Part shown: piece after piece, positions 9,625-17,453 of the stretch
Position numbering within the stretch: the first letter of the stretch is position 1
How the letters are laid out: every line of letters begins with the position of its first letter
NCBI RefSeq assembly: GCF_015218165.1
Contig: NZ_CP048660.1
Location: 1 to 64,000 of the forward strand
Source: Acinetobacter piscicola
Lineage (GTDB): Bacteria; Pseudomonadota; Gammaproteobacteria; Pseudomonadales; Moraxellaceae
DNA length: 64,000 nucleotides
Reading direction: 5' to 3'
Notes under the pieces: model-generated
Told to the model about the DNA's origin: nothing
Database searches by the model: none
Seen by the model: the letters and a program-made list of their open reading frames with translations, nothing else
Made by a program: the position numbers and the translations under genes

Positions 9625-10336
9625 TTCATCTGAGGAAGTACTACGTTTAGAAGCATTGCGAAAGTCCTATAATGTTGGGCAACCTAATGAAGTGGAGGTA
9701 TTACATGGAATTGACCTGTGTATTCAACGGAATGACTTTGCTGCATTAATTGGTCCTTCTGGTTCAGGCAAAAGTACTTTACTGAATATTCTTGGCTTAT
9801 TAGATCAGCCTAGCTGTGGTGAGTTGTACTTGTTGGGTCAGGCAACAAGTCGTATGGATGATATGGCTCGGACAGCATTACGTGGCAACAGTATAGGTTT
9901 TGTGTTTCAATTCCATCATCTTATACAGGCCTTTACTGCCTTAAATAATGTGCTTATGCCATTAATGCTGAAGCAAGGCAAGCCAGATCAATCTGCGTTG
10001 CAATATGCCCATGAATTATTGGCCGCTGTAGGGTTAGATAAGTTTGCTGACCGTAAACCAAATGAGCTTTCTGGAGGGCAGCAGCAACGCGTAGCGATTG
10101 CACGTGCACTGATTACTCAGCCTGCACTATTGTTGGCCGATGAACCGACAGGTAATCTTGATACTCAAACTGCTGCGGAAATGTTTGAATTATTTCGTAA
10201 AGTTCATCGCGAACATGACTGTGCAGTCTTATTGGTGACTCATGATCCTAGATTATCGGCAACCTGTGATCGAACCATTAATTTGGTGGATGGGAGAATT
10301 CAGAGTGATTCCAAAAATGATATAAGCTCAGTGTGA
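9617..10336 (+). CDS. MacB/LolD-type ABC transporter ATPase
   Basis: A 239-aa nucleotide-binding subunit that powers the permease at 8401. It has Walker A GPSGSGKST (about residue 54), the Q-loop in FVFQFHHLI, the signature LSGGQQQR, Walker B LLLADEPTGNLD and the H-loop LVTHD. The length and motifs match the MacB/LolD group, with no fused permease. It overlaps the permease by 8 bases, so all three genes form one operon. It converges on the sensor kinase gene at 10344. Confidence 0.88.
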   Translation: MSDSSEEVLRLEALRKSYNVGQPNEVEVLHGIDLCIQRNDFAALIGPSGSGKSTLLNILGLLDQPSCGELYLLGQATSRMDDMARTALRGNSIGFVFQFHHLIQAFTALNNVLMPLMLKQGKPDQSALQYAHELLAAVGLDKFADRKPNELSGGQQQRVAIARALITQPALLLADEPTGNLDTQTAAEMFELFRKVHREHDCAVLLVTHDPRLSATCDRTINLVDGRIQSDSKNDISSV

Positions 10337-10343
10337 ATGTGAA

Positions 10344-11723
10344 TCACGTATCTGGGAAAAGCAGTTCAAAGCATATACCTTCTGCGCTATTAATCGCCTG
10401 ATACATCCCTTGATGAAGCGTCATAATAGATGCCACAATGGATAGTCCTAAACCACCTGTTTGATGATAACTTTGTCTACTGGAACTGCATTGATAAAAT
10501 CGCTCAAAGATATGCGGCAAATGTTCCGAGGCAATTTCTAAACCACTGGTCACGACCGATAGCGCAATCATAGGCAGTTTGTTGATAATCTTTCGATAGC
10601 TATGCACATAAATAGTCCGGTGCTTGCCGCCATGAATCAGGGCATTCGAGAGCAGATTATACAGAGCTTGTTGTAACTGTTCTGGATCTGCCAATAGCTC
10701 AGTTGCCTCAAGCTTTAAAACAAAATTGCAGTGTTGTTCTTCGGCTTGATACTCAAAAATGCTGAAGATATTTTCTATAAAGGATTGTAGTTGAATCTTC
10801 TGTTTGTTTAAGTAAACTTTGTGTGCATCTGCGCGGGCTAGAAATAGCATGCTGTCAATCATTCTTTTTAAGCGTTGATAGTCCTCTAGGTTGGAAATCA
10901 GTACTTCCTGATACTGTGAGGGACTGCGTTCACTCATGAGTAAAATTTCGGTTTGTCCGATTAAATTATTCAATGGTGTTCTAAATTCATGAGCAATGTC
11001 TTCTGAAAAACGATTCAGCTGGCTATATCCCAGCTCAATACGGTCGAGCATAGCATTGATATCGGAGGCCAGTTGTGCAATCTCTTGAGGAGGATAGGGC
11101 AGATTGAGTCGCTGTTCAAGTTGCTGAATATTTATCGCATGGGTTTGTTCTCGCAGGGTTCTTAATACTTTTAATCCCAGATGGCTAGCAATAGCACAAA
11201 GGATGAAAATCGCCAAGATACCTGTGAAAACATAGATGACAAGACTCTTTTGAAAAGGTGCAATGATGCCTAAACGTTCAGACCACTGTTTGCCTGCAAT
11301 TAACAGATACGGCTGGCGATTAATTTGAATGGTTTTCCAGGCAATGCGGGTGGGATAAGCATGCGCCGATAAATCTTGGAATTGAATTTGGGGCTGATGG
11401 GTAAATTCAGGTAGAGGAATGCCAAGAGGATTAATGCTGATCAGCGCCTGATCACCCTGAATCAATAAAAACAAATTATTCTGATTTCCCAACATGTTTT
11501 GATACAGCTTCGGGCGAGCGATAATCTGTTCAATATTGCTACTGTCTTGTAGTAATATTTCCAGTCGCTCAATTCGCTCAATCAAAGCCCTATCTTGTTG
11601 AGCAATTAAAATCTGGTTGATACCCAGATAGGTCATAAATGCTACACAGCACAAGACCATTGCAGCACACCCTGTAACCAAGAGTGTTAATCGGAGTTCT
11701 AGAGAACGAATCGGTTTCAACAT
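10344..11723 (-). CDS. CusS/HprS-like sensor histidine kinase
   Basis: A 459-aa membrane sensor. It has TM1 near residues 12-34, a periplasmic domain of about 130 residues, TM2 near 160-182, a HAMP region and a phosphoacceptor box DIAHEFRTPLNN. The ATPase N-box is NLLSNALIHGG and the G-box GGLGLSIVAS. This arrangement resembles heavy-metal (CusS) and oxidative-stress (HprS) kinases. Its ATG overlaps the regulator stop by one base (TAATG), so the pair is coupled. The stimulus is not visible; context with a transthyretin-like protein favours HprS-like peroxide or copper sensing. Confidence 0.85.
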   Translation of the reverse strand: MLKPIRSLELRLTLLVTGCAAMVLCCVAFMTYLGINQILIAQQDRALIERIERLEILLQDSSNIEQIIARPKLYQNMLGNQNNLFLLIQGDQALISINPLGIPLPEFTHQPQIQFQDLSAHAYPTRIAWKTIQINRQPYLLIAGKQWSERLGIIAPFQKSLVIYVFTGILAIFILCAIASHLGLKVLRTLREQTHAINIQQLEQRLNLPYPPQEIAQLASDINAMLDRIELGYSQLNRFSEDIAHEFRTPLNNLIGQTEILLMSERSPSQYQEVLISNLEDYQRLKRMIDSMLFLARADAHKVYLNKQKIQLQSFIENIFSIFEYQAEEQHCNFVLKLEATELLADPEQLQQALYNLLSNALIHGGKHRTIYVHSYRKIINKLPMIALSVVTSGLEIASEHLPHIFERFYQCSSSRQSYHQTGGLGLSIVASIMTLHQGMYQAINSAEGICFELLFPDT

Positions 11724-12409
11724 TATTTCTCTGCCGAAATTTTATAGCCCAAACCGCGAACAGTATGAATTAACTTTATATCATGTCCCTCATCAATTTT
11801 ACTACGTAAACGCCGTACCGCTACATCAATAAAATTGGTATCGGTATCAAAATTGATTTGCCAGACTTCAGAAGCTATTTGCCTGCGCGTAATAATTTCA
11901 TTCGGATGGCGCAGCATAAAGCGCAACAGATTGAATTCTTTTCTACTGAGTTCTATCGACTGCTCGTTACGCCAGACTTTATGATGGATCAAATCCAATT
12001 TCAAATTGGCAATTTCTAATTGGTTTTCCTGTGCATACTGCTGGCGTCTAAGTAGACTTTTAATTCGGGCCAGTAATTCAATATAAGAAAAAGGCTTGGC
12101 CAGATAATCATCGGCGCCCAGTTCCAAACCTTTGACCCGATCAATCACCTGATCTTTTGCTGTAAGAAAAATGACCGGAATTTGGGAAAATTGTCGCAAG
12201 ACTTTCAGGACTGCCCAGCCATCAATATCGGGCAACATTACATCTAATATGACTAGGCTATATGCATGCATCTTTAACTTTTCCAAGCCTTCTAGTCCTG
12301 AGTGGACGCATTGCGCCTCATAGCCAGATTCATTTAACCCTTTAACCAGATATGAGGCGATCTTCGCTTCATCTTCGATAATTAGAATACACATTTTGTT
12401 CAGACTCAT
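11723..12409 (-). CDS. OmpR-family response regulator, CusR/HprR-like
   Basis: A 228-aa two-domain regulator. The receiver domain has the acidic pair EDE near residue 12, phosphoacceptor D in LVILDVMLPD, T in FLTAKD and K in YLAKPFS. The C-terminus is a winged-helix DNA-binding domain (RLRSKIDEG, HTVRGLGYKI). It is the first gene of an operon with the kinase. A long palindrome between it and the divergent gene at 12497 (12416-12444) is the likely target, allowing autoregulation and control of the divergent pair. Confidence 0.88.
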   Translation of the reverse strand: MSLNKMCILIIEDEAKIASYLVKGLNESGYEAQCVHSGLEGLEKLKMHAYSLVILDVMLPDIDGWAVLKVLRQFSQIPVIFLTAKDQVIDRVKGLELGADDYLAKPFSYIELLARIKSLLRRQQYAQENQLEIANLKLDLIHHKVWRNEQSIELSRKEFNLLRFMLRHPNEIITRRQIASEVWQINFDTDTNFIDVAVRRLRSKIDEGHDIKLIHTVRGLGYKISAEK

Positions 12410-12415
12410 TTTAAA

Positions 12416-12444
12416 GATGACAATTTTGTAATGTGATTGTCATC
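12416..12444. promoter_or_regulatory. Palindrome in divergent promoter, probable CusR/HprR-type box
   Basis: GATGACAAT, eleven bases, then ATTGTCATC: a perfect 9-bp inverted repeat. Its centre also contains ACAATTTTGTAATG, close to the E. coli HprR/CusR box (remembered as CATTACAAAATTGTAATG). It lies 7 bp before the regulator gene and about 50 bp before the divergent gene, suiting binding by the neighbouring response regulator. Confidence 0.6.
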
Positions 12445-12496
12445 CTTCAAATCATTCAGGTTGTATAAAATTTTTAAAACTTAATTCAGGGCAATC

Positions 12497-12988
12497 ATGA
12501 TGAACAAACTCAAAGGGCTTATTGCAACAGTAATGCTGATGAGTAGCAGTACTTTTGCACAATCCGTTCAATTGAATCAAGTTTATTCACTTGATTCTCA
12601 GTCAGCACGAACTCTTATGGATGCTGCGGTGACTGCGTGTCAAAAAATACAGCACAATATTGCTGTGGTGGTGGTGGATCGAGGCGGAAATACGTTAATG
12701 GCAAACAGGCATGAAACTGTCGGACCGCATAATTTGGGCGCAGCTGAAAAGAAAGCCTATACCGCCTTATCGACCAAAACGGCGACTATGTTGTTAAGTC
12801 AAAATGCCCATGAAAACAAGGATGTAAAAAATTTAACCACCTTATCCAATCTACTGCTGTTGGGTGGCGGTGTACCTGTGCGTTATGAAAATCAGGTGGT
12901 CGGTGCCATTGGTGTTGCCGGAGCAGGGGGTGCAAAAAATGACCATTACTGCGCTGAAACAGCTGTTAAGTCTATTTTCAATCCTTAA
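12497..12988 (+). CDS. Secreted HbpS/GlcG-family (DUF336) protein
   Basis: A 163-aa protein with a cleavable signal peptide (residues 1-22, ending TFAQ). The rest is a haem-degrading/HbpS-like (GlcG, DUF336) fold: VVVVDRGGNTLMANRHE, the LGAAEKKAYTA helix, and GGGVPVRYENQVVGAIGVAGA. HbpS of Streptomyces binds haem and feeds a two-component system; here the divergent neighbour is a two-component system. It is likely periplasmic. The first gene of a pair, it lies 10 bases before the transthyretin-like gene. Direct haem binding is untested. Confidence 0.75.
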   Translation: MMNKLKGLIATVMLMSSSTFAQSVQLNQVYSLDSQSARTLMDAAVTACQKIQHNIAVVVVDRGGNTLMANRHETVGPHNLGAAEKKAYTALSTKTATMLLSQNAHENKDVKNLTTLSNLLLLGGGVPVRYENQVVGAIGVAGAGGAKNDHYCAETAVKSIFNP

Positions 12989-12998
12989 GGAATTCATC

Positions 12999-13400
12999 AT
13001 GTTTAAAAAATTATTGCCACTTTCAACACTATTGTTGACCTCAATGACTTTCGCACAAACTAACCCTTTAAGTGTGCATGTGTTGAATCTAGAAAATGGT
13101 CTACCCTCAGCTCAAGTCGAAGTGGTACTCGAAAAAAGTACTGGGAATAAATGGGTGAAGTTAAATCAGCAATATACTGGTCCTAATGGCCGTATTACTG
13201 GATTGTTTCCTGAAAATCAGAAGCTTGAAGCCGGTATTTATAAAGTTACTTTTAAAACTGAGGACTGGTTTAAAAAAAATAAGCAAGATACTTTCTTTCC
13301 TGAAGTTCCTGTAATTTTTAAGGTAGATGGAAGTGTCAGCCATTATCATATTCCTCTACTTTTAAGTCCTTATGGATATTCGACTTATAGAGGTAACTAA
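12999..13400 (+). CDS. hiuH: Periplasmic transthyretin-like / 5-hydroxyisourate hydrolase
   Basis: A 133-aa protein: signal peptide (residues 1-19, SMTFAQ) then a transthyretin-like domain. Signatures are LSVHVLNLENGLPSAQV near the mature N-terminus, the central GRITGLF and the C-terminal YRGN. The classical enzyme ends YRGS, so the last residue differs. HIUase hydrolyses 5-hydroxyisourate in urate breakdown. In E. coli the periplasmic hiuH lies beside hprRS, matching this arrangement next to a CusRS/HprRS-like pair. I chose ATG 12999 because it starts the signal peptide; a longer upstream frame overlaps the previous gene and is not credible. Confidence 0.8.
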   Translation: MFKKLLPLSTLLLTSMTFAQTNPLSVHVLNLENGLPSAQVEVVLEKSTGNKWVKLNQQYTGPNGRITGLFPENQKLEAGIYKVTFKTEDWFKKNKQDTFFPEVPVIFKVDGSVSHYHIPLLLSPYGYSTYRGN

Positions 13401-13409
13401 GACTTAACA

Positions 13410-13436
13410 GGGCTAGTTTAACTAGCCCTTTTATTT
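13410..13436 (+). terminator. Rho-independent terminator
   Basis: The stem GGGCTAGTT/AACTAGCCC is followed by TTTTATTT, 10 bases after the hiuH stop. It closes the HbpS-hiuH transcript. Confidence 0.85.
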
Positions 13437-13534
13437 GTGCTGAGTCCGTAAACTAGAGAAAAATCACAAAAAATTCATGATTGTATTGTTATTCTTTTAG
13501 TCAGATTAAAGTCGATAAAGCTTATTGACGCTTC

Positions 13535-13813
13535 GTGATGATTAAAAACGAGAATGGTATGAATCAATTTTCTGAAGAGGACTTATCCAGAATTATAGAA
13601 ATGGCTTGGGAAGATCGAACTCCTTTTGAAGCTATTTTATGTCAGTATGGTTTAAATGAAGCGGCGGTGATTCGCTTGATGCGGCAAAATATGAAACACA
13701 GTAGCTTTAAAATGTGGCGTGCACGCGTGACTGGCCGAAAAACCAAACATCTGCAGCTGCGTTTACCTGATGTGATACGGGCCTATTGTTCACGCCAATA
13801 CAGGCGTTTCTAA
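13535..13813 (+). CDS. DUF2805 (TIGR03643) family protein
   Basis: A small conserved protein of up to 92 aa. The core, [20 protein letters not shown] through [20 protein letters not shown] to KTKHLQLR, is the TIGR03643/DUF2805 signature. The start is uncertain: GTG 13535, ATG 13538 or ATG 13559 (MNQF), the last giving the usual family beginning. It has no known function. Members often occur beside photolyase/cryptochrome-related genes, as here. Its stop overlaps the DUF2256 stop on the other strand, so the two genes converge tail to tail. Confidence 0.75.
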   Translation: MMIKNENGMNQFSEEDLSRIIEMAWEDRTPFEAILCQYGLNEAAVIRLMRQNMKHSSFKMWRARVTGRKTKHLQLRLPDVIRAYCSRQYRRF

Positions 13814-13962
13814 GTGTTTGATTTTGATAAACGTCTGGACTCACGTTTACATCGTTCAGAACAGTATCTGACTTCCTCCCAGCAGCGTTGCCATTTTTTG
13901 CGCCAAGTAAAAGGACGCAAACAGTGCATACAGATTTTTTCAGGAAAATGCTGTTTTTTCAT
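13810..13962 (-). CDS. DUF2256 zinc-ribbon microprotein (50 aa)
   Basis: A short gene that is easily missed. The 50 residues begin [18 protein letters not shown] and continue [20 protein letters not shown]. That is the DUF2256 pattern of C-x2-C ... C-x3-C with the conserved TWRKKW core, expected to bind zinc. It starts 3 bases after the photolyase stop, so it is the second gene of that operon. DUF2256 proteins are repeatedly found with this photolyase family. Function is unknown. An open frame on the opposite strand here is its antisense shadow. Confidence 0.8.
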   Translation of the reverse strand: MKKQHFPEKICMHCLRPFTWRKKWQRCWEEVRYCSERCKRESRRLSKSNT

Positions 13963-13965
13963 GGT

Positions 13966-15489
13966 TTATAACTCATCAATCTGGCTAAGAAGTTGCTGGG
14001 CATGGCTGATAATCTGAGGCCGATCTTTAAGCTTGTCCAGCTGTCGATAGATCATGCACATACGTGGATGAGTACGGAATGTCGCTTCATGCCGGATCAT
14101 GAAATACCAGTACAGGCTGTTGAAAGGACAGCTGTCCGGTTCGGTACGGGTTTTGACATTGTAGCTACAGTGCTTGCAGTAATCCGACATCTTATGGATG
14201 TAATTACCCGAAGCGGCATAGGGCTTGCTGGCCATCAAGCCGCAATCGGCATGCATCACCATGCCCAGCGTATTCGGCAGTTCCACCCATGCATAGGCAT
14301 CGGCATAGATTCCCAGATACCACTCGCTGATCTGCTGCGGGTCTACACCAGTTAATAAAGCAAAATTGCCAGTCACCATCAAACGTTGGATATGATGTGC
14401 ATAGGCATGCTGAAAGGTATTACGGAAACACTCCGCCATACAGTTCATCCGGGTATGGCTGGTCCAGTAAAATTGCGGCAGCGGAGTTGAGTGCTGCAGG
14501 GCATTGCGGCTGGCATATTCCGGCATGTACAGCCAGTAAATCCCGCGGACATATTCGCGCCAGCCGAGAATCTGCCGGATAAAACCTTCGACTGCATTTA
14601 ACGGTGCATGACCAGCATGGTAGGCTGCTTCTGCAGCATCACAGACTTCTCGGGGCAGCAGCAAGCCACAGTTCAAATAGGGTGAGAGCAGGCTGTGAAA
14701 CAGCATGTCTGCACCCTGAACCATGGCATCCTGATAATCGCCAAAATGCGGCAAACTGTAGGCAATGAAATGCTCCAGTGCAAGCAGGGCATTGCTACGC
14801 GTGGTGGCCCAGCGAAAATCGGCAAGGCTGCCGGGGTGATGGGAAAACTCGCGTTCAACCAGTTCCAGTACATCCAGATCAATCTGATCGCGTTCAAAGT
14901 ACAGTGGCGCGGTCAATGGTGGACTGCCTGACCAAGCCTTGCGATTGGCACTGTCATAGTTCCATTGCTGTCCAAGCGGCTGCTGTCCCTGCATTAAATA
15001 GCCGGTCTGCTTACGCATTTCCCGATAAAAATATTCCATACGCAGTGTCTGGTAACGGCTGGCCCAGTGCCGGAACTGCTCCGGACTGCAGAAAAAACGC
15101 TCGTCATTCAGACACTGTATCGGCAGTTGCAGCTGCTGGCTCCAGTGCTGTTCAATCTGCTGCTGCAAGCGGTATTCTCCGCATTGGGTCATGACCAGTA
15201 CTGTGACGGGGAACTGCTGTTGCTGTGCCTGCACAAAATCCAGCAGGCTACGAATCGGACTGCCGGATTGAAAAGCATGATAACGTACACGCCAGCCTTC
15301 TGCTTTGAGTTCTTTGGCAAAATGACGCATGGCGCTAAAAATCAGGGCAATTTTCTGCGGATGATGGGCGACATAAGTGGCTTCCTCAACAACTTCGGCC
15401 ATCAGGATCACATCCCGGGTACGGTCCAGTGTCTTGAGTGTAGCAAGCTGATGATGAAGCTGATCACCCAGAATTAAACCGAAACGCAT
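13966..15489 (-). CDS. FeS-type cryptochrome/photolyase (DPRP family)
   Basis: A 507-aa member of the deoxyribodipyrimidine-photolyase-related family, whose characterised member PhrB of Agrobacterium is a (6-4) photolyase with a 4Fe-4S cluster. The N-terminal Rossmann-like domain (MRFGLILGDQLHHQL) is followed by an all-helical FAD-binding region (WREYVRGIYW, TGNFALLTGVDPQQISEW). The cluster cysteines are visible as C-x2-C-x12-C in DYCKHCSYN ... CPFN. It probably repairs UV lesions or senses blue light using flavin. It forms an operon with DUF2256. The region is richer in G+C than the island further right. Confidence 0.88.
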   Translation of the reverse strand: MRFGLILGDQLHHQLATLKTLDRTRDVILMAEVVEEATYVAHHPQKIALIFSAMRHFAKELKAEGWRVRYHAFQSGSPIRSLLDFVQAQQQQFPVTVLVMTQCGEYRLQQQIEQHWSQQLQLPIQCLNDERFFCSPEQFRHWASRYQTLRMEYFYREMRKQTGYLMQGQQPLGQQWNYDSANRKAWSGSPPLTAPLYFERDQIDLDVLELVEREFSHHPGSLADFRWATTRSNALLALEHFIAYSLPHFGDYQDAMVQGADMLFHSLLSPYLNCGLLLPREVCDAAEAAYHAGHAPLNAVEGFIRQILGWREYVRGIYWLYMPEYASRNALQHSTPLPQFYWTSHTRMNCMAECFRNTFQHAYAHHIQRLMVTGNFALLTGVDPQQISEWYLGIYADAYAWVELPNTLGMVMHADCGLMASKPYAASGNYIHKMSDYCKHCSYNVKTRTEPDSCPFNSLYWYFMIRHEATFRTHPRMCMIYRQLDKLKDRPQIISHAQQLLSQIDEL

Positions 15490-15762
15490 AGCTATTCCAG
15501 ACCCAATGAAAGATAGCGCAGTGTAAATTCAGAGAGTTCAATTTTTTGTGAAAATAAATATCAACCCGTATGTTGAATCAATTCAACTCGACCAGATGAT
15601 CCTCTGACATCGCATAGGAATCATAATTGCTGCAATAAAAGACTGTTCATCTCTACAATGCTAAAGCTAGTTGATGAAACTTACTTTGCATGATTTCTGA
15701 GTTCATAATTGGTGTGAAAATTATGTGATTTTAATCAAAAAGATACAAATTATTATGCTTGT

Positions 15763-15857
15763 AATTTAGGTGGCGTGCACCTAGTATCTGGCTAGAAGTT
15801 ACTCCATGTAAGCTTCCTTAGTTTTGTCCCATACATCCCCAGTATGGGATTTTTTTT
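15763..15857 (+). ncRNA. Candidate small RNA ending in a strong terminator
   Basis: Between divergent genes at 15489 and 15879 there is a TATTAT box at 15751-15756 and, about 100 bases later, a canonical intrinsic terminator. No open frame lies between. The layout fits a roughly 95-nt transcript. The -35 element is weak. The alternative is an attenuator-like leader of nudC. I do not recognise a known RNA family. Confidence 0.4.
15828..15857 (+). terminator. Rho-independent terminator before nudC
   Basis: The stem CCCATAC/GTATGGG with a 7-base loop is followed by ATTTTTTTT. No protein-coding gene precedes it on this strand, so it ends a non-coding transcript or a leader. Confidence 0.85.
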
Positions 15858-15878
15858 AATCAGGGAATTCTCACGAGC

Positions 15879-16646
15879 ATGCATTCAAAAGCGTATATTT
15901 TTAGACAGCAGCAATTATTGGTGGATGAGCATTTTCAGTTGCCGCAGGTAGCCAAACTGCAGCACGACTTGAACTTGACGGAAAATGGCGAGATCATTGC
16001 TCGTGACCTGAAAGAAGACGAACCGGTGCCTGAAGGTTATCAGCTGGTTCCGATCCGACAACTAGTGCAAGTCTGGAACAGACCACAATTTGAAGAGGCC
16101 AGCCGTGCGGTACAGTTACTGGAATGGCGCCGTAACCACCGCTTTTGCAGTAAATGCGGCCATGCCACCCAGCAACACGCCAGCCAGTATGCCATGGTCT
16201 GTCCATCCTGTGGCTATAACCAGTATCCACGGGTGAATCCCTGTGTGATTACCATCATTACCCGGGGCGAAGATGAAATTCTGCTGGCAAAAAATGCCCG
16301 CAATAAAACCCAAATGTACAGTCTGATTGCCGGCTTTGTTGAAGTCGGAGAAACCCTGGAAGAGGCAGTCCGCCGTGAAACCCTAGAAGAAGTTGGGCTG
16401 CAGATCAAAAACATTCAATATCTGGCCAGCCAGCCGTGGCCGTTTCCCAGCAATCTGATGATGGCCTTCAAGGCGGAATATCATACAGGGGACATTCAAA
16501 TTCAGGAAAATGAACTGAGCGATGCGCAGTTTTTCAAATTTGATCAGTTACCCGAAATTCCGTTCAAGGGCAGTATTGCCTATGCCATGATTCAGCATGT
16601 GATGCATGGTACCCCTGTGGCAGATGACAGCAAAGAATGGCTTTAA
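15879..16646 (+). CDS. nudC: NAD(H) pyrophosphatase / RNA-decapping Nudix hydrolase NudC
   Basis: A 255-aa Nudix enzyme that splits NADH and removes NAD caps from RNA 5' ends. It has a zinc ribbon (CSKCGH ... CPSCGY), the Nudix box built on GFVEVGET and RETLEEVG, and the NudC-specific SQPWPFPSNLM. Its length is typical. ATG 15879 follows an AGGGAA site and lies 22 bases after the terminator at 15828-15857. It is monocistronic in appearance and unrelated in mechanism to the lipid genes that follow. Confidence 0.93.
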   Translation: MHSKAYIFRQQQLLVDEHFQLPQVAKLQHDLNLTENGEIIARDLKEDEPVPEGYQLVPIRQLVQVWNRPQFEEASRAVQLLEWRRNHRFCSKCGHATQQHASQYAMVCPSCGYNQYPRVNPCVITIITRGEDEILLAKNARNKTQMYSLIAGFVEVGETLEEAVRRETLEEVGLQIKNIQYLASQPWPFPSNLMMAFKAEYHTGDIQIQENELSDAQFFKFDQLPEIPFKGSIAYAMIQHVMHGTPVADDSKEWL

Positions 16647-16766
16647 CCCGGAAACCAGTCTAGGACTTTTTTAGCAGCACGCCTCCTGAATCACATCATT
16701 TCGTCTTCACGCTTTGTTCACATGCTGTTGAGTTATCTTAAGCCTAAAATCAAACAAGGCTAAAAA

Positions 16767-17315
16767 ATGAAGATGCTATTCAAGTCTGTTTTGGCAGCGA
16801 CAACGCTGGCGATAATCAGCTTAAGCTTTACTACGCAAGCTGAAACGGTTCCACCTCAGGCAGTCGATCAGGTTGATATCCAGAAGTATGCTGGTAAATG
16901 GTATGAAATTGCGCATTTACCGATGTATTTTCAGCGTAAATGCGTATCGAATATCTCGGCACAATACACTGTCAATGCCGATCAGACTATGGGCGTATTA
17001 AATAGCTGCCGGATTGAAAATGGTGAAATGATCAGCTCTGAAGGGGTGGCCTATCCGCAAAATCAGGGCAACAGCAAACTAAAGGTCAGCTTTTTGCCGC
17101 CAGGTTTAAGATGGATTCCGTTTACCAGAGGGCATTACTGGGTATTACGCGTGGATCCGGAATATAAAGTGGCACTGGTCGGTGGACCGAGTACCAAATA
17201 CCTGTGGATTTTATCGCGTGAACCGCAACTGGATGAAGCAACTTATCAGTCATATATAGACACTGCAAAACATTATGGTTACGACGTTACAAAACTTATC
17301 AAATTGCCTCATTAA
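16767..17315 (+). CDS. blc: Secreted bacterial lipocalin (Blc-like)
   Basis: A 182-aa lipocalin. It has a signal peptide (residues 1-25, ending TTQAE), then the lipocalin start motif AGKWYEIAHLP with the G-x-W triad and the C-terminal WILSREPQLDE. There is no lipobox cysteine at the cleavage site, unlike E. coli Blc, so it is probably soluble periplasmic. Lipocalins bind fatty acids or lysophospholipids and often accompany the cyclopropane-synthase/photolyase cluster, as here. It has its own terminator at 17330. Confidence 0.85.
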   Translation: MKMLFKSVLAATTLAIISLSFTTQAETVPPQAVDQVDIQKYAGKWYEIAHLPMYFQRKCVSNISAQYTVNADQTMGVLNSCRIENGEMISSEGVAYPQNQGNSKLKVSFLPPGLRWIPFTRGHYWVLRVDPEYKVALVGGPSTKYLWILSREPQLDEATYQSYIDTAKHYGYDVTKLIKLPH

Positions 17316-17329
17316 TCTGCTAACCTTTT

Positions 17330-17369
17330 GCCGAACTGACCACTCTCTCTACACAGTTCGGCTTTTTTT
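17330..17369 (+). terminator. Rho-independent terminator after lipocalin
   Basis: GCCGAACTG pairs with CAGTTCGGC across a 15-base loop, followed by TTTTTTTA. Confidence 0.88.
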
Positions 17370-17453
17370 ATTTCATTTCACATAAAATTCATATCTGACT
17401 GATTACACTCATCAAATAGAATAAAGACAATCGCTTGAAAATAGGATGAGTCC

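Noticed and set aside
12864..13400. Longer 178-codon frame for the transthyretin-like protein
   Set aside because: Its extra N-terminus overlaps the HbpS-like gene; ATG 12999 begins a clear signal peptide.
13814..14017. 67-codon plus-strand frame after the DUF2805 gene
   Set aside because: It is the antisense of the DUF2256 gene at 13810-13962 and the photolyase end; no family pattern or ribosome site.
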